A DNA stretch of 64,000 nucleotides from DATEOR01 sp963841425 (GCA_963841425.1 CAWJCL010000002.1:868001-932000), one strand, 5' to 3'; positions 43,321-54,914 are shown, counted from the first letter of the stretch. Numbers and translations: made by a program. Notes: generated by a model from the letters alone, not told the origin.

Positions 43321-44054
43321 GGGCGGCTCTCCTCGCGCTCGTCGTCGTCCCCCTCGCCGCCGGCTGCGGCAACGGCGGAGCCACTGGCGGAGGCGATTCG
43401 AACGACCACGCGACGATCTTCGCCGCCTCTTCGCTCACAGAGGTCTTCCCACAGATCGACTCCGCGGCGACCTACAACTTCGCAGGCTCCGACGACCTCG
43501 CGACACAGATCACCGAGGGGGCGCCGGCGGACGTCTTCGCCGCCGCGAGCACCAAGTACCCCGACCAGCTGTACGAGGACGGGCTCGTGGACAAGCCGGA
43601 GGTCTTCGCCACGAACCGCCTCGTGCTCATCGTCCCGAAGGACAACCCGGCCGGGATTCAGTCCGTCGACGACCTTCGCAACCCCGACGTGAAGCTCGTC
43701 ATCGGCGCCGAGGGAGTGCCGATAGGCGACTACACGCGGGCCGTGCTCGAGAACATGGGGGCGACCGACGTCCTCGACCAGGTCGTGAGCGAGGAAGACG
43801 ACGTCAAGGGCGTCGTCGGGAAGGTCTCTCTCGGCGAGGTCGACGCAGGTTTTGTCTACGCCACGGACGTGAAACCGGTGGAAGGCAAGGTCGACGCCAT
43901 CGAGTTGCCCGCCGAGGCGCAGGCCGAGGTCGCCTACGAGATCGCGGTGGTGCAGGCAGCGCCGCATCACGAAGCCGCGCACGAGTTCGTCGAGCAGGTG
44001 CTGAGCGACGAGGGTCAGGCGAAGCTGCAGGCGGCCGGCTTCGGACCTCCATGA
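43317..44054 (+). CDS. modA: Molybdate ABC transporter substrate-binding lipoprotein
   Basis: The 245-residue protein has a lipoprotein signal (ALLALVVVPLAAGC, lipid-attached Cys near residue 17). The ModA core shows ATIFAASSLTEVF, the oxyanion-binding region with FAGSDDLATQI, and GVPIGDYTRAVLENMG. It should capture molybdate or tungstate outside the membrane for ModBC. GTG at 43317 overlaps the regulator stop; its own stop overlaps modB (ATGA). Confidence 0.92.
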   Translation: MRAALLALVVVPLAAGCGNGGATGGGDSNDHATIFAASSLTEVFPQIDSAATYNFAGSDDLATQITEGAPADVFAAASTKYPDQLYEDGLVDKPEVFATNRLVLIVPKDNPAGIQSVDDLRNPDVKLVIGAEGVPIGDYTRAVLENMGATDVLDQVVSEEDDVKGVVGKVSLGEVDAGFVYATDVKPVEGKVDAIELPAEAQAEVAYEIAVVQAAPHHEAAHEFVEQVLSDEGQAKLQAAGFGPP

Positions 44055-44869
44055 GGAGGCCGTTCGAGGTCGTCCTCGCCATCGCGGCAGGACTGATCCT
44101 CGCCTTTCTGCTCCTGCCGATCCTGGCGCTCTTCCTCCGCATCCCACCCGAGGACCTGCTCTCGCAGCTCACGAGCGCGGTGGCGGTCGACGCGCTCCTC
44201 GTCAGCCTGAAGACGAGCGTGATCGCGCACGCCGTTGTCCTCCTGCTGGGAACTCCGACCGCCTACCTCATCGCCACTCGACAGTTCCGGGGGCGATCGC
44301 TCGTGCTCACGCTGATCGAGCTGCCGCTCGTGCTTCCTCCTGCGGTGGCCGGAATCGCGCTCTTCGCGGCGTTCGGACGCGCGGGCCTGCTCGGCGGAAC
44401 CCTCGACGCCGCCGGGATCTCCATCCCGTTCACGCAGACGGCAGTGGTCTTCGCGATCATCTTCGTCTCGAGCCCGCTCTACATACGCCTCGGCATCGCG
44501 GCCTTCGAGGCGCTCGACCCCGCCCTGATCGAAGCGTCGCGAACCCTCGGCGCGGGCCCCAGGAGAACGTTTTTCCGAGTGGCTCTCCCCCTCGCCGCCG
44601 GCGGTCTCTCCGCGGCTTCGGCGCTCGCCTTCGCGCGCGGGCTCGGCGAGTTCGGCGCGACGATCATGTTCGCCGGAAGCCTGCAGCGCGTGACCCAGAC
44701 GCTGCCGCTCGCCATCTACGCGCAGCTCGATCTCGACTTCGACATCGCGCTGGCCCTCGGCGCGTTTCTCGTCGTCATCAGCGTGGCCGTTCTCCTAACC
44801 GTCAAGCTGCTCCCCTCGTGGACACGCTTCACATTGATCTCGCTCGCGCCCTCCGGGCGTTCCGACTAG
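44051..44869 (+). CDS. modB: Molybdate ABC transporter permease
   Basis: The 272-residue inner-membrane permease shows five or six helices and the EAA loop IEASRTLGAGPRRTFFRVALP that docks on the ATPase. GEFGATIMFAGS is the conserved ModB/CysT signature. It overlaps modA by 4 bases and modC by 52. Confidence 0.93.
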   Translation: MRRPFEVVLAIAAGLILAFLLLPILALFLRIPPEDLLSQLTSAVAVDALLVSLKTSVIAHAVVLLLGTPTAYLIATRQFRGRSLVLTLIELPLVLPPAVAGIALFAAFGRAGLLGGTLDAAGISIPFTQTAVVFAIIFVSSPLYIRLGIAAFEALDPALIEASRTLGAGPRRTFFRVALPLAAGGLSAASALAFARGLGEFGATIMFAGSLQRVTQTLPLAIYAQLDLDFDIALALGAFLVVISVAVLLTVKLLPSWTRFTLISLAPSGRSD

Positions 44870-45846
44870 AGCTCGCGCTCGACGTCGACGGCGTCGTCGC
44901 GCTGGCGGGCCCCTCCGGGGCCGGCAAGAGCAGCGTGCTGCGGACGATTGCGGGCCTCAGCCGCCCGGACAAGGGCCGCATCGCGCTCGGCGAGGCGGTG
45001 TGGTTCGACAGCGGGACGAAGGTCGACCTGCGGCCGGAGGAAAGGTCGGTCGGGCTCGTCTTTCAAGACTACGCGCTGTTCCCCCACATGTCCGTCGCAG
45101 ACAACGTCGCCTACGGCGGCGGGAAGCAGAGCGGCGACCTTCTCGCCCGCTTCGGGGTCGAGTCGCTCGCCCGCCTCAAGCCCGGAGAGCTCTCGGGCGG
45201 AGAGCGCCAGCGCGTCGCGCTCGCCCGGGCGCTCGCGCGCGACCCGGGCGTTCTGCTCCTCGACGAGCCGCTCGCCGCACTCGACGCACACACGCGTGCT
45301 CGGGTGCGCGGGGAGCTGCGCGGACTCCTCAAGGGCCTCGGGCTCCCGACCCTCGTCGTGACGCACAGCTTCGAGGACGCGGCCGCGCTCACTGACCGCA
45401 TCGGCGTCCTCGTCGAAGGGCAGCTTGTGCAGATGGGATCCGCCGCAGACCTCGTCGCTGGGCCAACGACGCCTTTCGTGGCCGACTTCACGGGCGCGAA
45501 CCTGTTGCCCGGCCGCGCCCGGGCGGCAGGCGACGGGCTGACCGAGGTCGCGCTCGCCGACGGGAGCGCGATCGTCTCGACGGATCAGCTGGTCGGGGAG
45601 GTCGGCGCCGTCATCCACCCCTGGGAGGTCGGCATCGCGCGGGCGCTGCCGGTCGACTCGATGCAAAACCACGTGCGGGGGGCCATCGAGAGCCTCGTCC
45701 CGGTCGCAAACCGCATTCGTGTCCGCGTCGGGCCGCTCACCGCGGAGATCACCGCCGAGTCCGCGGCGCGCCTCGGCCTCCAGCCCGGCGATGAGGTCGT
45801 CGCGAGCTTCAAGGCGAGCGGCACGCGCCTCATTCCGCTCGGATAG
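44818..45846 (+). CDS. modC: Molybdate ABC transporter ATP-binding protein
   Basis: The 342-residue ATPase has Walker A (GPSGAGKSS), the Q-loop in VFQDYALFPHMS, the signature LSGGERQRVALARAL, Walker B (VLLLDEPLAALD) and the switch His in VTHSFEDA. The C-terminal third is a TOBE-type regulatory domain. The start is GTG. It ends one base before the convergent cupin gene. Confidence 0.93.
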   Translation: MDTLHIDLARALRAFRLELALDVDGVVALAGPSGAGKSSVLRTIAGLSRPDKGRIALGEAVWFDSGTKVDLRPEERSVGLVFQDYALFPHMSVADNVAYGGGKQSGDLLARFGVESLARLKPGELSGGERQRVALARALARDPGVLLLDEPLAALDAHTRARVRGELRGLLKGLGLPTLVVTHSFEDAAALTDRIGVLVEGQLVQMGSAADLVAGPTTPFVADFTGANLLPGRARAAGDGLTEVALADGSAIVSTDQLVGEVGAVIHPWEVGIARALPVDSMQNHVRGAIESLVPVANRIRVRVGPLTAEITAESAARLGLQPGDEVVASFKASGTRLIPLG

Positions 45847-46176
45847 CTAGGTCTGCGACTTGTCGAAGAGAACGAGCACCGCGAGATGCTCGTACGCGGA
45901 GAAGCGATGCTCGGCCCCGGCGCGCACGAAGACGGCGCCGCCCACCTCGAGCTGGATCGGCGTGCCCTCGACCTCGAGGACGCCCGTCCCCTCGAGCACG
46001 ACGTAGATCTCGTCCCACTCGTGCGGCTGCTGGCGGTCGGGCTCCGGAGCGACGAGGACGTAGACCCCGACCTCGACCCCGGGCGATTCGTGGACGATCT
46101 CGTAGCCGCCGTTCCCGGCCGCGAGCCGCTCCGCCACGTGGCTGACGTCGAAGGAGTGGGAAACGGGGCGTTCCAT
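45847..46176 (-). CDS. Small cupin-domain protein
   Basis: This 109-residue single cupin has motif 1 (HEWDEIYVVLEGTGVLEVEG) and motif 2 (GGAVFVRAGAEHRFSAYE), with the His/Glu/His metal ligands visible. A metal-binding role or small-ligand sensing is possible; substrate unknown. ATG overlaps the stop of the upstream membrane-protein gene (TGATG), so the two are probably co-translated. Confidence 0.8.
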   Translation of the reverse strand: MERPVSHSFDVSHVAERLAAGNGGYEIVHESPGVEVGVYVLVAPEPDRQQPHEWDEIYVVLEGTGVLEVEGTPIQLEVGGAVFVRAGAEHRFSAYEHLAVLVLFDKSQT

Positions 46177-47552
46177 CAGCGGAGGCGGAAAGGTGGGTAT
46201 TCATCGCGCATCAGGGATGCGTATGCGACAACGCGAAAGAGCCAGCGGTTGATTCCGACCATGAGCTCGAAGATATCGCGCTGGAATCGGCCCGTGAACA
46301 GGAGAAAGACCGCGGCGAAAAGGACGAGAAGCCCGTTCAGCCCGCCCCACCCGATCCACCCCCAGCCCCAGCCCCAGTCCCAGCCGAATCCGCCTCCGAC
46401 GAGGAACAGGAGGACGAGGTAGTGCGGAATCGCGAGGAGCCACCACTTGACGAGCACGAGGCCGCGGGACAGCTCTCCGGGGTAGGGCACGTCGAGGCGC
46501 GCGGGGTAATCGGGCTCCGGGCCGAGTGAGAAGGGCGGATAGCGGTCCGTGCCGAGCGCGCTGTACGAGTAGAACCCGACTCGCCAAGTCCAACGCAGGA
46601 CGCCGAGGTTGAAGTCGAAGATGCTGCGCGGATAGCGGCGGGTGAAGAGAATCGCGAAGAACGCCACGATCGTGAGGACGGCGAACGCGAGCCAGAGGAA
46701 CGCGAGCACGATGTAGTGCGGAATGGCGAGAAGCCACTTCACGAGCCAGAGGCCGCGTGAAACCTGTGGGTCGAGCTCGCCCTCGAGCTGCACGGGATAG
46801 TCGCCTACCGGCTCCGAGATGGTCGCCGGCAGGCCCGCGGTCTCGGTCGCCGGGCCTCCGCGAGCGCCGAAGAAGATCATGACGATGCCTGCCGCGAGGA
46901 CGAGGAGGCCGGCGATCAGCACCCCGACCCCGACCCAGACGAGCCAGCCGACGCGCGCGCCGAAGGTCAGGTTCGCGGCGACGATGCGCGAGCCGTCCTC
47001 GTTCATGACCACGGCGACCCAGTTTCCCTCGGCGACGTCCCAGGTAACCGTGGCGTCGCGCCCCGAGTCCGAGGCAACCCATATGGGCCGCTCACCCGGC
47101 GGCCCCGCCGGGGGCCCGCCCGGCTGCGGCCGGACGGAATAGTCGAACGGGTCGAAGTCGACATCCCGGACGAGCGCGTGGCCCACTCCGCGCAGGTACG
47201 AGTCGACCTCGGTCCTCGGACCGATGCCGATGAAGACGGGGTTGGTCCGCGTGCTGGTGCCTTCGATCCGGATCGTCGCAAGACGGCCCTCCTCGAAGAG
47301 CCAGTCCGGCCCGTCGTTCCCGATGTCGAGATCGTCGGACTCGAGCGCGAACGATGGCGTCGCGAAGTTGTAGGTGCCCGACCTGAGATAGCCGTCCGAG
47401 TCCTTCTGGGTCTCGACCCAGAACAGCCCGCCGGCCGCGGCGAGGAGTGCGAGGGCGAACAACGTCGCGAGACTCCCGAGGACGAGCAGGACAATGCGAC
47501 CCGCACCCCAGCGAGAGCGTGCGGGTAGAGAAGGCGGCGTGGGAGTGCTCAC
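46176..47552 (-). CDS. DUF4389-domain membrane protein
   Basis: The 458-residue protein has an N-terminal helix, an extracytoplasmic beta-rich region (about residues 45-190), a second helix (VGVGVLIAGLLVLAAGIVMIF) and two DUF4389 repeats. Each repeat has an RGLxLVKWLLAIPHY-type motif with paired membrane helices. Function is unknown for the family. The start is GTG at 47552. Holin-like and cupin genes flank it closely on the same strand. Confidence 0.8.
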   Translation of the reverse strand: MSTPTPPSLPARSRWGAGRIVLLVLGSLATLFALALLAAAGGLFWVETQKDSDGYLRSGTYNFATPSFALESDDLDIGNDGPDWLFEEGRLATIRIEGTSTRTNPVFIGIGPRTEVDSYLRGVGHALVRDVDFDPFDYSVRPQPGGPPAGPPGERPIWVASDSGRDATVTWDVAEGNWVAVVMNEDGSRIVAANLTFGARVGWLVWVGVGVLIAGLLVLAAGIVMIFFGARGGPATETAGLPATISEPVGDYPVQLEGELDPQVSRGLWLVKWLLAIPHYIVLAFLWLAFAVLTIVAFFAILFTRRYPRSIFDFNLGVLRWTWRVGFYSYSALGTDRYPPFSLGPEPDYPARLDVPYPGELSRGLVLVKWWLLAIPHYLVLLFLVGGGFGWDWGWGWGWIGWGGLNGLLVLFAAVFLLFTGRFQRDIFELMVGINRWLFRVVAYASLMRDEYPPFRLR

Positions 47553-47555
47553 GAC

Positions 47556-47936
47556 CTAGGCCGTCAGCTCGCGCTTGGTTTCGTGCTTCTCCGGCCGGAA
47601 GATCCCGTACACGATCATGTTCACGAGCCAGATGATGATCACGGACCCGAGGTAGGTCCAGAAGCCGCTGACCTCGAAAGGCGGGACGATCTTGTCCGCG
47701 ATCCAGAGCGTGAACGCATTGATGAAGAGGAGGAGGATGCCGAGCGTCAGGATCACGGCCGGGAGGGTGAGGATGATCACGATCGGCCGGATGATCGCGT
47801 TCGCGAGGAAGAGGACGAGCCCCGCGACCACGAGCACCCAGACCTTGTCGTCGTAGGTGACGCCGTCGAAGATCAGCGACGTCACCCAGATCCCGAGCAC
47901 GTTGCTCGCCCAGCCGAACACGAGCCAGAACAACAT
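47556..47936 (-). CDS. Four-helix membrane protein of the phage-holin-IV-like (PF04020-type) family
   Basis: This 126-residue protein has four membrane helices and the motif NAIIRPIVIILTLPAVILTL, which is typical of the chromosomal 'phage holin family' proteins of actinobacteria and firmicutes. No phage genes are nearby, so it is most likely a housekeeping membrane protein. It lies 3 bases before the DUF4389 gene. Confidence 0.8.
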   Translation of the reverse strand: MLFWLVFGWASNVLGIWVTSLIFDGVTYDDKVWVLVVAGLVLFLANAIIRPIVIILTLPAVILTLGILLLFINAFTLWIADKIVPPFEVSGFWTYLGSVIIIWLVNMIVYGIFRPEKHETKRELTA

Positions 47937-47945
47937 GCGCCTACC

Positions 47946-48247
47946 CTAACCGCTCGTCGGGTCCCGCTTCCAGGAAAAGGCCGAGCGGGCGATTCGCGGC
48001 CGCCCGTCGAGGCAGTCCGCCCAGGCTTTCGCCGCGCGCCAGATTTCCGGGTCATCTGCGGCGAAGTTCAGGGTCTCCCCGTCCGACGCGGTTCCCTCGA
48101 AGACGAACACGACCTCCTGCGGTGTGACGAAGACCTCGTGCAAGTCGAAGGGAGAGTCCACAAGGTCGAACGGGGGCCCTTCGTCCAAAAGGTCGCGAGC
48201 CCGAGCTTCGCCGCCAGGCCGAAGCGGAGCGACGACGACGAGCCGGC

Positions 48248-48251
<4 letters not shown>
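47946..48251 (-). CDS. Hypothetical 101-residue protein downstream of aconitase
   Basis: A short alpha/beta protein starting SRLVVVAPLRPGGEARARDLL, with a FVTPQEVVFVFEGT strand pair. It resembles small ferredoxin-like-fold monooxygenase/stress proteins in outline, but I do not recognise a family. Its ATG overlaps the aconitase stop (ATGA), indicating co-translation. Confidence 0.7.
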
Positions 48252-50968
<2,717 letters not shown>

Positions 50969-50979
50969 CCCCTCCGATG

Positions 50980-51840
50980 CTATCGGCGGTCGGCCGCGAG
51001 CCGCTCCGCCTCTTCGACCGGGCCGCCGGAGAGGAGCTCTGCGCCCGTGCGCTCTGCGAGCGCGGACGTCCCTCCGGCGCCCCCCAACGCGACGCGGACG
51101 CTGCGCGCAAGGAGTCCGAGCTCGTCCTCGACGGCCTTCAGACGGGCTTCCGACACCGCGGAGACGACGACCCAGTCCGCCCCCATGCGCCTCGCGGCAT
51201 CCGCAAGCGTCTCCACCGGCGTATCGGGGCCGAGGTAGGCGACTCGCCAGCCGCGGGCGCGCAGGACGACCCCCAGGGAGAGCAGACCGAGGTCGTGCTC
51301 CTCTCCCGGCGGGCAGGCGAGGACGGCGAGCGGCCCGCTCCCGGAGCCCCAACCGCGCGCCAGGCCCAGGAGCCGACCGCGGATCACGCTGCTCGCAAAG
51401 TGCTCCTGCGCCACAGAGGCCTCACCGCGCTCCCAGCGCTCGCCGAGTTCGTGCAGGTACGGCAGCAGGGCGTCGCGCAGAACGGTCTCGAGTGTGAATG
51501 CAGCGAGCATCCGGTCCAGAAGCACCTGTCCTAGCGGCTCGTCGTAGGCGTCCAGGGCGGCGCGGAAGTCGTCGCGGAGCGCGGCGATCGAGCTGCTGGC
51601 CGGGCCCGGATCGTCCTTCTTCGCGAGCCGGGCCGCCTCAGCCGCGGAGAGCCCGAGGGCCAGATGGCTCTGCATCGCCTCGATCCGCGCGACATCTGTG
51701 AGTGGATAGAGACGGAACCCGCCGCTCGTCCTCTGGGGAGCGAGCAGGCCGTAGCGCCTCTCCCAGGCGCGCAGCAGGTCGGGCTTGACGCCGGTTCGGC
51801 GGCTCAGCTCGCCGATGCGCAGAAGCCCGTCACTCGCCAC
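50980..51840 (-). CDS. CarH-type MerR transcription factor with B12-binding light-sensor domain
   Basis: From this GTG the protein has 286 residues. A MerR winged helix (LLRIGELSRRTGVKPDLLRAWERRYG) is followed by a four-helix bundle with the CarH signature W-x9-EH (WERGEASVAQEH). The cobalamin domain has PPGEEHDLG, where the E-x-H-x-x-G His is the lower axial ligand. This combination defines adenosylcobalamin photoreceptors that tetramerise on DNA in the dark and fall apart in light. A GTG at 51855 is an alternative start. It diverges from a small membrane-protein gene. Confidence 0.87.
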   Translation of the reverse strand: MASDGLLRIGELSRRTGVKPDLLRAWERRYGLLAPQRTSGGFRLYPLTDVARIEAMQSHLALGLSAAEAARLAKKDDPGPASSSIAALRDDFRAALDAYDEPLGQVLLDRMLAAFTLETVLRDALLPYLHELGERWERGEASVAQEHFASSVIRGRLLGLARGWGSGSGPLAVLACPPGEEHDLGLLSLGVVLRARGWRVAYLGPDTPVETLADAARRMGADWVVVSAVSEARLKAVEDELGLLARSVRVALGGAGGTSALAERTGAELLSGGPVEEAERLAADRR

Positions 51841-51850
51841 GTATCCATCG

Positions 51851-51899
51851 TACACAAATTGGACAAATAGTTGACAGCCCTGTGCAAGGTCTGTACCGT
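51851..51899 (+). promoter_or_regulatory. Promoter of the DUF378 gene with CarH-like direct repeats
   Basis: TTGACA at 51871-51876, a 17-base spacer and TACCGT at 51894-51899 form a likely promoter. Three T-N-N-A-C-A units start at 51851, 51860 and 51871 (spacing 9 and 11), with the last one inside the -35. CarH from Thermus binds 11-base direct repeats of this kind, so light-relieved repression of the plus-strand genes is inferred. The same repeats also lie in the start region of the carH-like gene. Confidence 0.55.
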
Positions 51900-51932
51900 C
51901 TTTGGACGAAACCTTGACAAGAAAGGAGAGGC

Positions 51933-52172
51933 ATGAAGAAGATCGATGTGCTGGCCGGCGTGCTCGTGGTCGTCGGCGCCCTGAACTGGGGGCTCGTGGC
52001 GATCGCCGAGTTCGACCTCGTGGCGACACTCTTCGGGCTCGACTTCGGCGAGACGAATGCGGCAACGCGTGTGGTCTACGGCCTCGTGGGAGCCGCCGCC
52101 GTCTACGAGATCGTCCAGTGGCCTGCGATGCGGCGACGGTGGAGCAGGACTTCCGCACCCGTCACCGCCTAA
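51933..52172 (+). CDS. DUF378-family small membrane protein
   Basis: This 79-residue protein has two membrane helices and the family motif VVVGALNWGLVAIAEFDLVATLFG. The function of DUF378 (YuzA-like) proteins is unknown. AAAGGAGAGG gives a strong ribosome-binding site before ATG at 51933. It is the first gene after the putative CarH-regulated promoter. Confidence 0.85.
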   Translation: MKKIDVLAGVLVVVGALNWGLVAIAEFDLVATLFGLDFGETNAATRVVYGLVGAAAVYEIVQWPAMRRRWSRTSAPVTA

Positions 52173-52185
52173 AGGAAAGGAGCGA

Positions 52186-52416
52186 ATGATGCGCAAGCGA
52201 ATCGCCACCGCGGTCTGCTCGGCGGCCCTGCTCGCCCTCCCGGCCTCGGCCGGCGCAGCGCCCGGGCAGGACATCAAGACCGCCTGCGGCCTGAGCTTCG
52301 GCCAGTTGATCTCGGGCGCGAAATCGAGCGGCACGGCCGCCCACTCCAACTACGCCGGAGGCGCAAACGCCTTCAGCGACCCGGCGATCCTCGCAGCCCA
52401 CGGCTGCAACGGATAG
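52186..52416 (+). CDS. Small secreted protein of unknown function
   Basis: This 76-residue frame has a clear signal peptide (RIATAVCSAALLALPASAGA). The mature part of about 50 residues has two Cys (TACGLSFGQ and HGCNG) and an Asn/Gly-rich stretch NYAGGANAF. Two adjacent ATGs (52186, 52189) follow AAAGGAAAGGAG. It is 13 bases after the DUF378 gene and probably in the same transcript. Confidence 0.75.
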   Translation: MMRKRIATAVCSAALLALPASAGAAPGQDIKTACGLSFGQLISGAKSSGTAAHSNYAGGANAFSDPAILAAHGCNG

Positions 52417-52471
52417 CCGGCGAGCGAGTCGAGGGCCCGGTCCTGGGGGATCCGGGCCCTCGCCGCCGGCT
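52415..52471. terminator. Nested hairpin between convergent genes
   Basis: Two nested inverted repeats, AGCCGGCG/CGCCGGCT outside and CGAGGGCCCGG/CCGGGCCCTCG inside, fill the space between the small secreted protein and the convergent SRPBCC gene. There is no U-tract on either side, so it is a GC-hairpin terminator of the kind suspected in high-GC actinobacteria, or simply an mRNA 3'-end stabiliser. Confidence 0.6.
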
Positions 52472-52922
52472 AGGAGAGGACGGCGAAGAGACTGGTGAGG
52501 AGGGCGTTCCAGCCCTCCTCGTGCATGTCTTTGACGAGCTGGCCTTGGAGGCCGCTGTGGGTGAGCGAGAACTGCGTCCCGTCGGGCGCCTCGCGAAGGA
52601 GGACGTCGATGAGGCTCCCCTCGCTCCCGCGCATCACGCTGGGGTCGTTCTCCCACGTCCACGTGAAGGAGAGCCGCTCCGGTCGCGCGACCTCCGTGTA
52701 GATGCCGGCGACGCCGTGCAGGGCGCCCCGCTCGTCCCGCATGGAGAAGTGGTAGCGGCCGCCGACGCGGAGATCCACGTCGGCCTTGGCATTCACCCAG
52801 CCCCCCACGCCGGTCCACCAGCGTTCGAGGAGCGCAGGCTCGGTCCAGGCCGCGAAGACCTCGCCGGGCGGCGCCCGCAGAACTCTCGTCAGCTGCACCA
52901 GGTTCTCGTCAGAAGGGCCCAT
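52470..52922 (-). CDS. SRPBCC (AHSA1-like) protein
   Basis: This 150-residue single-domain protein begins with LTRVLRAPPGEVFAAWTEPALLERWWTG, the AHSA1 signature, and has VGGRYHFSMRDERG and LSFTWTWENDP strands and a C-terminal helix QGQLVKDMHEEGWNALL. It is not paired with an ArsR gene here; the upstream partner is a cupin whose end overlaps its start by 14 bases. Confidence 0.83.
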   Translation of the reverse strand: MGPSDENLVQLTRVLRAPPGEVFAAWTEPALLERWWTGVGGWVNAKADVDLRVGGRYHFSMRDERGALHGVAGIYTEVARPERLSFTWTWENDPSVMRGSEGSLIDVLLREAPDGTQFSLTHSGLQGQLVKDMHEEGWNALLTSLFAVLS

Positions 52923-53265
52923 GGGGCTCGTAGCTCCCCGGGCGCACGCCGACCGCGATCATGGTCAGGCCATCTGGACCGGCGACCGGGCAGCGTGTCG
53001 TCCCGGGATCGAAGCGAAGGAAGGAGCCGGCGCGCACGGGGATCGTCTCGCCGTCGACCTCGTAGACGCCAGAACCTTCGATGATCACGTTGACCTCTTC
53101 CTGCCCCGTGTCGACCTCGTTGTGCTCGCGCCCGCGCACGTTGGGGCCGAGCTCGAACCAGTTGATGCCGAAGGCCTGCACGCCGAGCTTCCGCCGGACA
53201 AAGCGAACGGCGCCACCCGGGCCTTCGCCCTCGATCTGCTCGACGTTCACGACGCTGTAGCCCAC
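52909..53265 (-). CDS. Cupin-domain protein
   Basis: This 118-residue cupin has the motif-1-like EHNEVDTGQEEVNVIIEGSG and a degenerate second motif (RAGSFLRFDPGTTRCPVAGP) in which the usual His is replaced. GTG at 53265 gives GYSVVNVEQIEG as N-terminus. It is likely translated with the following SRPBCC gene. The ligand is unknown. Confidence 0.75.
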   Translation of the reverse strand: MGYSVVNVEQIEGEGPGGAVRFVRRKLGVQAFGINWFELGPNVRGREHNEVDTGQEEVNVIIEGSGVYEVDGETIPVRAGSFLRFDPGTTRCPVAGPDGLTMIAVGVRPGSYEPHGPF

Positions 53266-53323
53266 GGGGGACAAGCGTATCCGCGCGCACGGCGAGATCG
53301 AGGCCGGGCCGTCAGCCGCGGAG

Positions 53324-54829
53324 CTAGCCGCCGTAGAGCTCGGGCGGCTGCGGTTGGGCGTACACCGCGGGGTTGCCGGGCATCCCGACCGGGACAAAGG
53401 AGAATCCGGGCCAGCTCGTCGTCGTGCTCTGCCCGAGGGACACCGTGCTGCCGTCGAGGGGCCCGTCGAACTGCGACGACGTGTCGATGTCGATCGCATT
53501 CGTGGCGTAGAGCGCACCTTGTGCATAGGCACTGACCAGCTGGATCCCGTCGCCGGACGGAACCTGGCTCTGAGGCGCCCCGCCCGAGCCGTTTCCGTTC
53601 GCTACGAAGACGAGATTGTTCTGGGCAGGGTTCCACCCGCTTGTGGTGCAGGTCTGGCCCGAGCCCGAGCCGGTCACGGCCGCGCAGAGTTTGGCGTTCT
53701 TGATCAGGAGCGTTCCCGAGAGATAGACCGCGCCTTCGCCCGCAAAGGTGTTGACGGAGCCGTTGTTGATCTTCGCGCTTCCGTCGATGAAGACGGTTCC
53801 GTTCACCGTCAGCAGACGAGTCGAGGCATTCCAGGACAGCTCACCCGCAGCCGTCTTGCAGCTGTACGAGGCATTCGGAGTGAGGTCTTGGACGTTCACG
53901 ACGCTGTTGTTTCGCTTTGCAGCCGTCGGCGTCGTCCCCTGGTCGTTGTCGAACGAAGGAACCGCGCCGGCCGATTGCAGGCACGGCGAGTAGGGACCGG
54001 GAGACGCGTTCAGATACCAGCTGTCCCAGCTCGGGACCGGAAAGCTGACCGAGGCGGGTTGATTGTCGATGACGCTCGCCCACACGTTGTCCTTCCCCTG
54101 GGCTCCTGCTCCCTGCTGGCAGGGATTGTGTGCGGCATTGTTCTGCCACTTGCAGCCGTTGCGGACGTGGAGCTCGTTCAGCGGAACTGCCTGCGTGCCT
54201 GCGTAGTTCTGGGTCTGATTCATGGTCAGCGAGCCCTGGACAAGCAGCGGCCCCCTGCTGATCCCGGCCTGGTTTTGAAGGCAGAGATTGCCCGCGACGT
54301 AGAGAGGCGACGAGATGACGACGCTGTTCGACACCGTCATGTCGCAGGTCGATCCGGTCCCGCGAGCTGCGATGTAGTTCCAGGCCGGGTTGTTGAGGGG
54401 CTGCGTGTAGGTCGGGACGACGGGAACCTTGGCCCGAACGGTTCGCGAAACCAAAACGTTCGCATTCGAGGGGTTCACCACCTTCCCGGTGGAGACCACG
54501 TCCCACGTCGAAGCGCCGGTGATGCTCTGTGTCAACGTGCCTGACCACGTGACCGTCCCCGTCGAGTACGTGTGGGTGGTCGCCGGGAGGAGGCCCGGTG
54601 CAAGAGCGTTGTTCTGCGGCGCGCTCAACACGGCCATGACTTCGTTGACGCCGGACTCGGCGAGGCTGTAGGCGACCCCGGACGCACCGGAGTAGGAAGC
54701 GCTTCTGCTGTTGGTGTCGGCGTAGTAGATGAGGGTGATGCCGGAGACCGTCAAAACGCCCAGAACCATGACCGCCATGATCAACGTCATGCCGCTTTGG
54801 TCCCCGACCCGATCGAGAAAGCGCCGCAT
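53324..54829 (-). CDS. PilX-like type IV prepilin / pilus-associated protein
   Basis: This 501-residue protein begins MRRFLDRVGDQSGMTLIMAV, a short basic leader, a Gly prepilin cleavage point and a hydrophobic helix to about residue 37. That is the type IV prepilin pattern, and SLAESGVNEVMAVL after it resembles PilX_N. The remainder is Ser/Thr/Asn-rich with Cys pairs and beta-type repeats (GTVFIDGSAKINNGS, YVAGNLCLQN). It is probably a pilus-tip adhesin or minor pilin. It ends with a Pro-rich AVYAQPQPPELYGG. Confidence 0.75.
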   Translation of the reverse strand: MRRFLDRVGDQSGMTLIMAVMVLGVLTVSGITLIYYADTNSRSASYSGASGVAYSLAESGVNEVMAVLSAPQNNALAPGLLPATTHTYSTGTVTWSGTLTQSITGASTWDVVSTGKVVNPSNANVLVSRTVRAKVPVVPTYTQPLNNPAWNYIAARGTGSTCDMTVSNSVVISSPLYVAGNLCLQNQAGISRGPLLVQGSLTMNQTQNYAGTQAVPLNELHVRNGCKWQNNAAHNPCQQGAGAQGKDNVWASVIDNQPASVSFPVPSWDSWYLNASPGPYSPCLQSAGAVPSFDNDQGTTPTAAKRNNSVVNVQDLTPNASYSCKTAAGELSWNASTRLLTVNGTVFIDGSAKINNGSVNTFAGEGAVYLSGTLLIKNAKLCAAVTGSGSGQTCTTSGWNPAQNNLVFVANGNGSGGAPQSQVPSGDGIQLVSAYAQGALYATNAIDIDTSSQFDGPLDGSTVSLGQSTTTSWPGFSFVPVGMPGNPAVYAQPQPPELYGG

Positions 54830-54914
54830 GGCGCGATGGATCGTCTCGGCGAAGAGAGATCAGCACTCCCCGAACGCGCGGAGGGCGTGGAGATCTCTCC
54901 ACACCCTGCTCCAA

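Noticed and set aside
47556..47936. Holin annotation as evidence of a prophage
   Set aside because: This four-helix family is widespread on actinobacterial chromosomes and no phage genes adjoin it.
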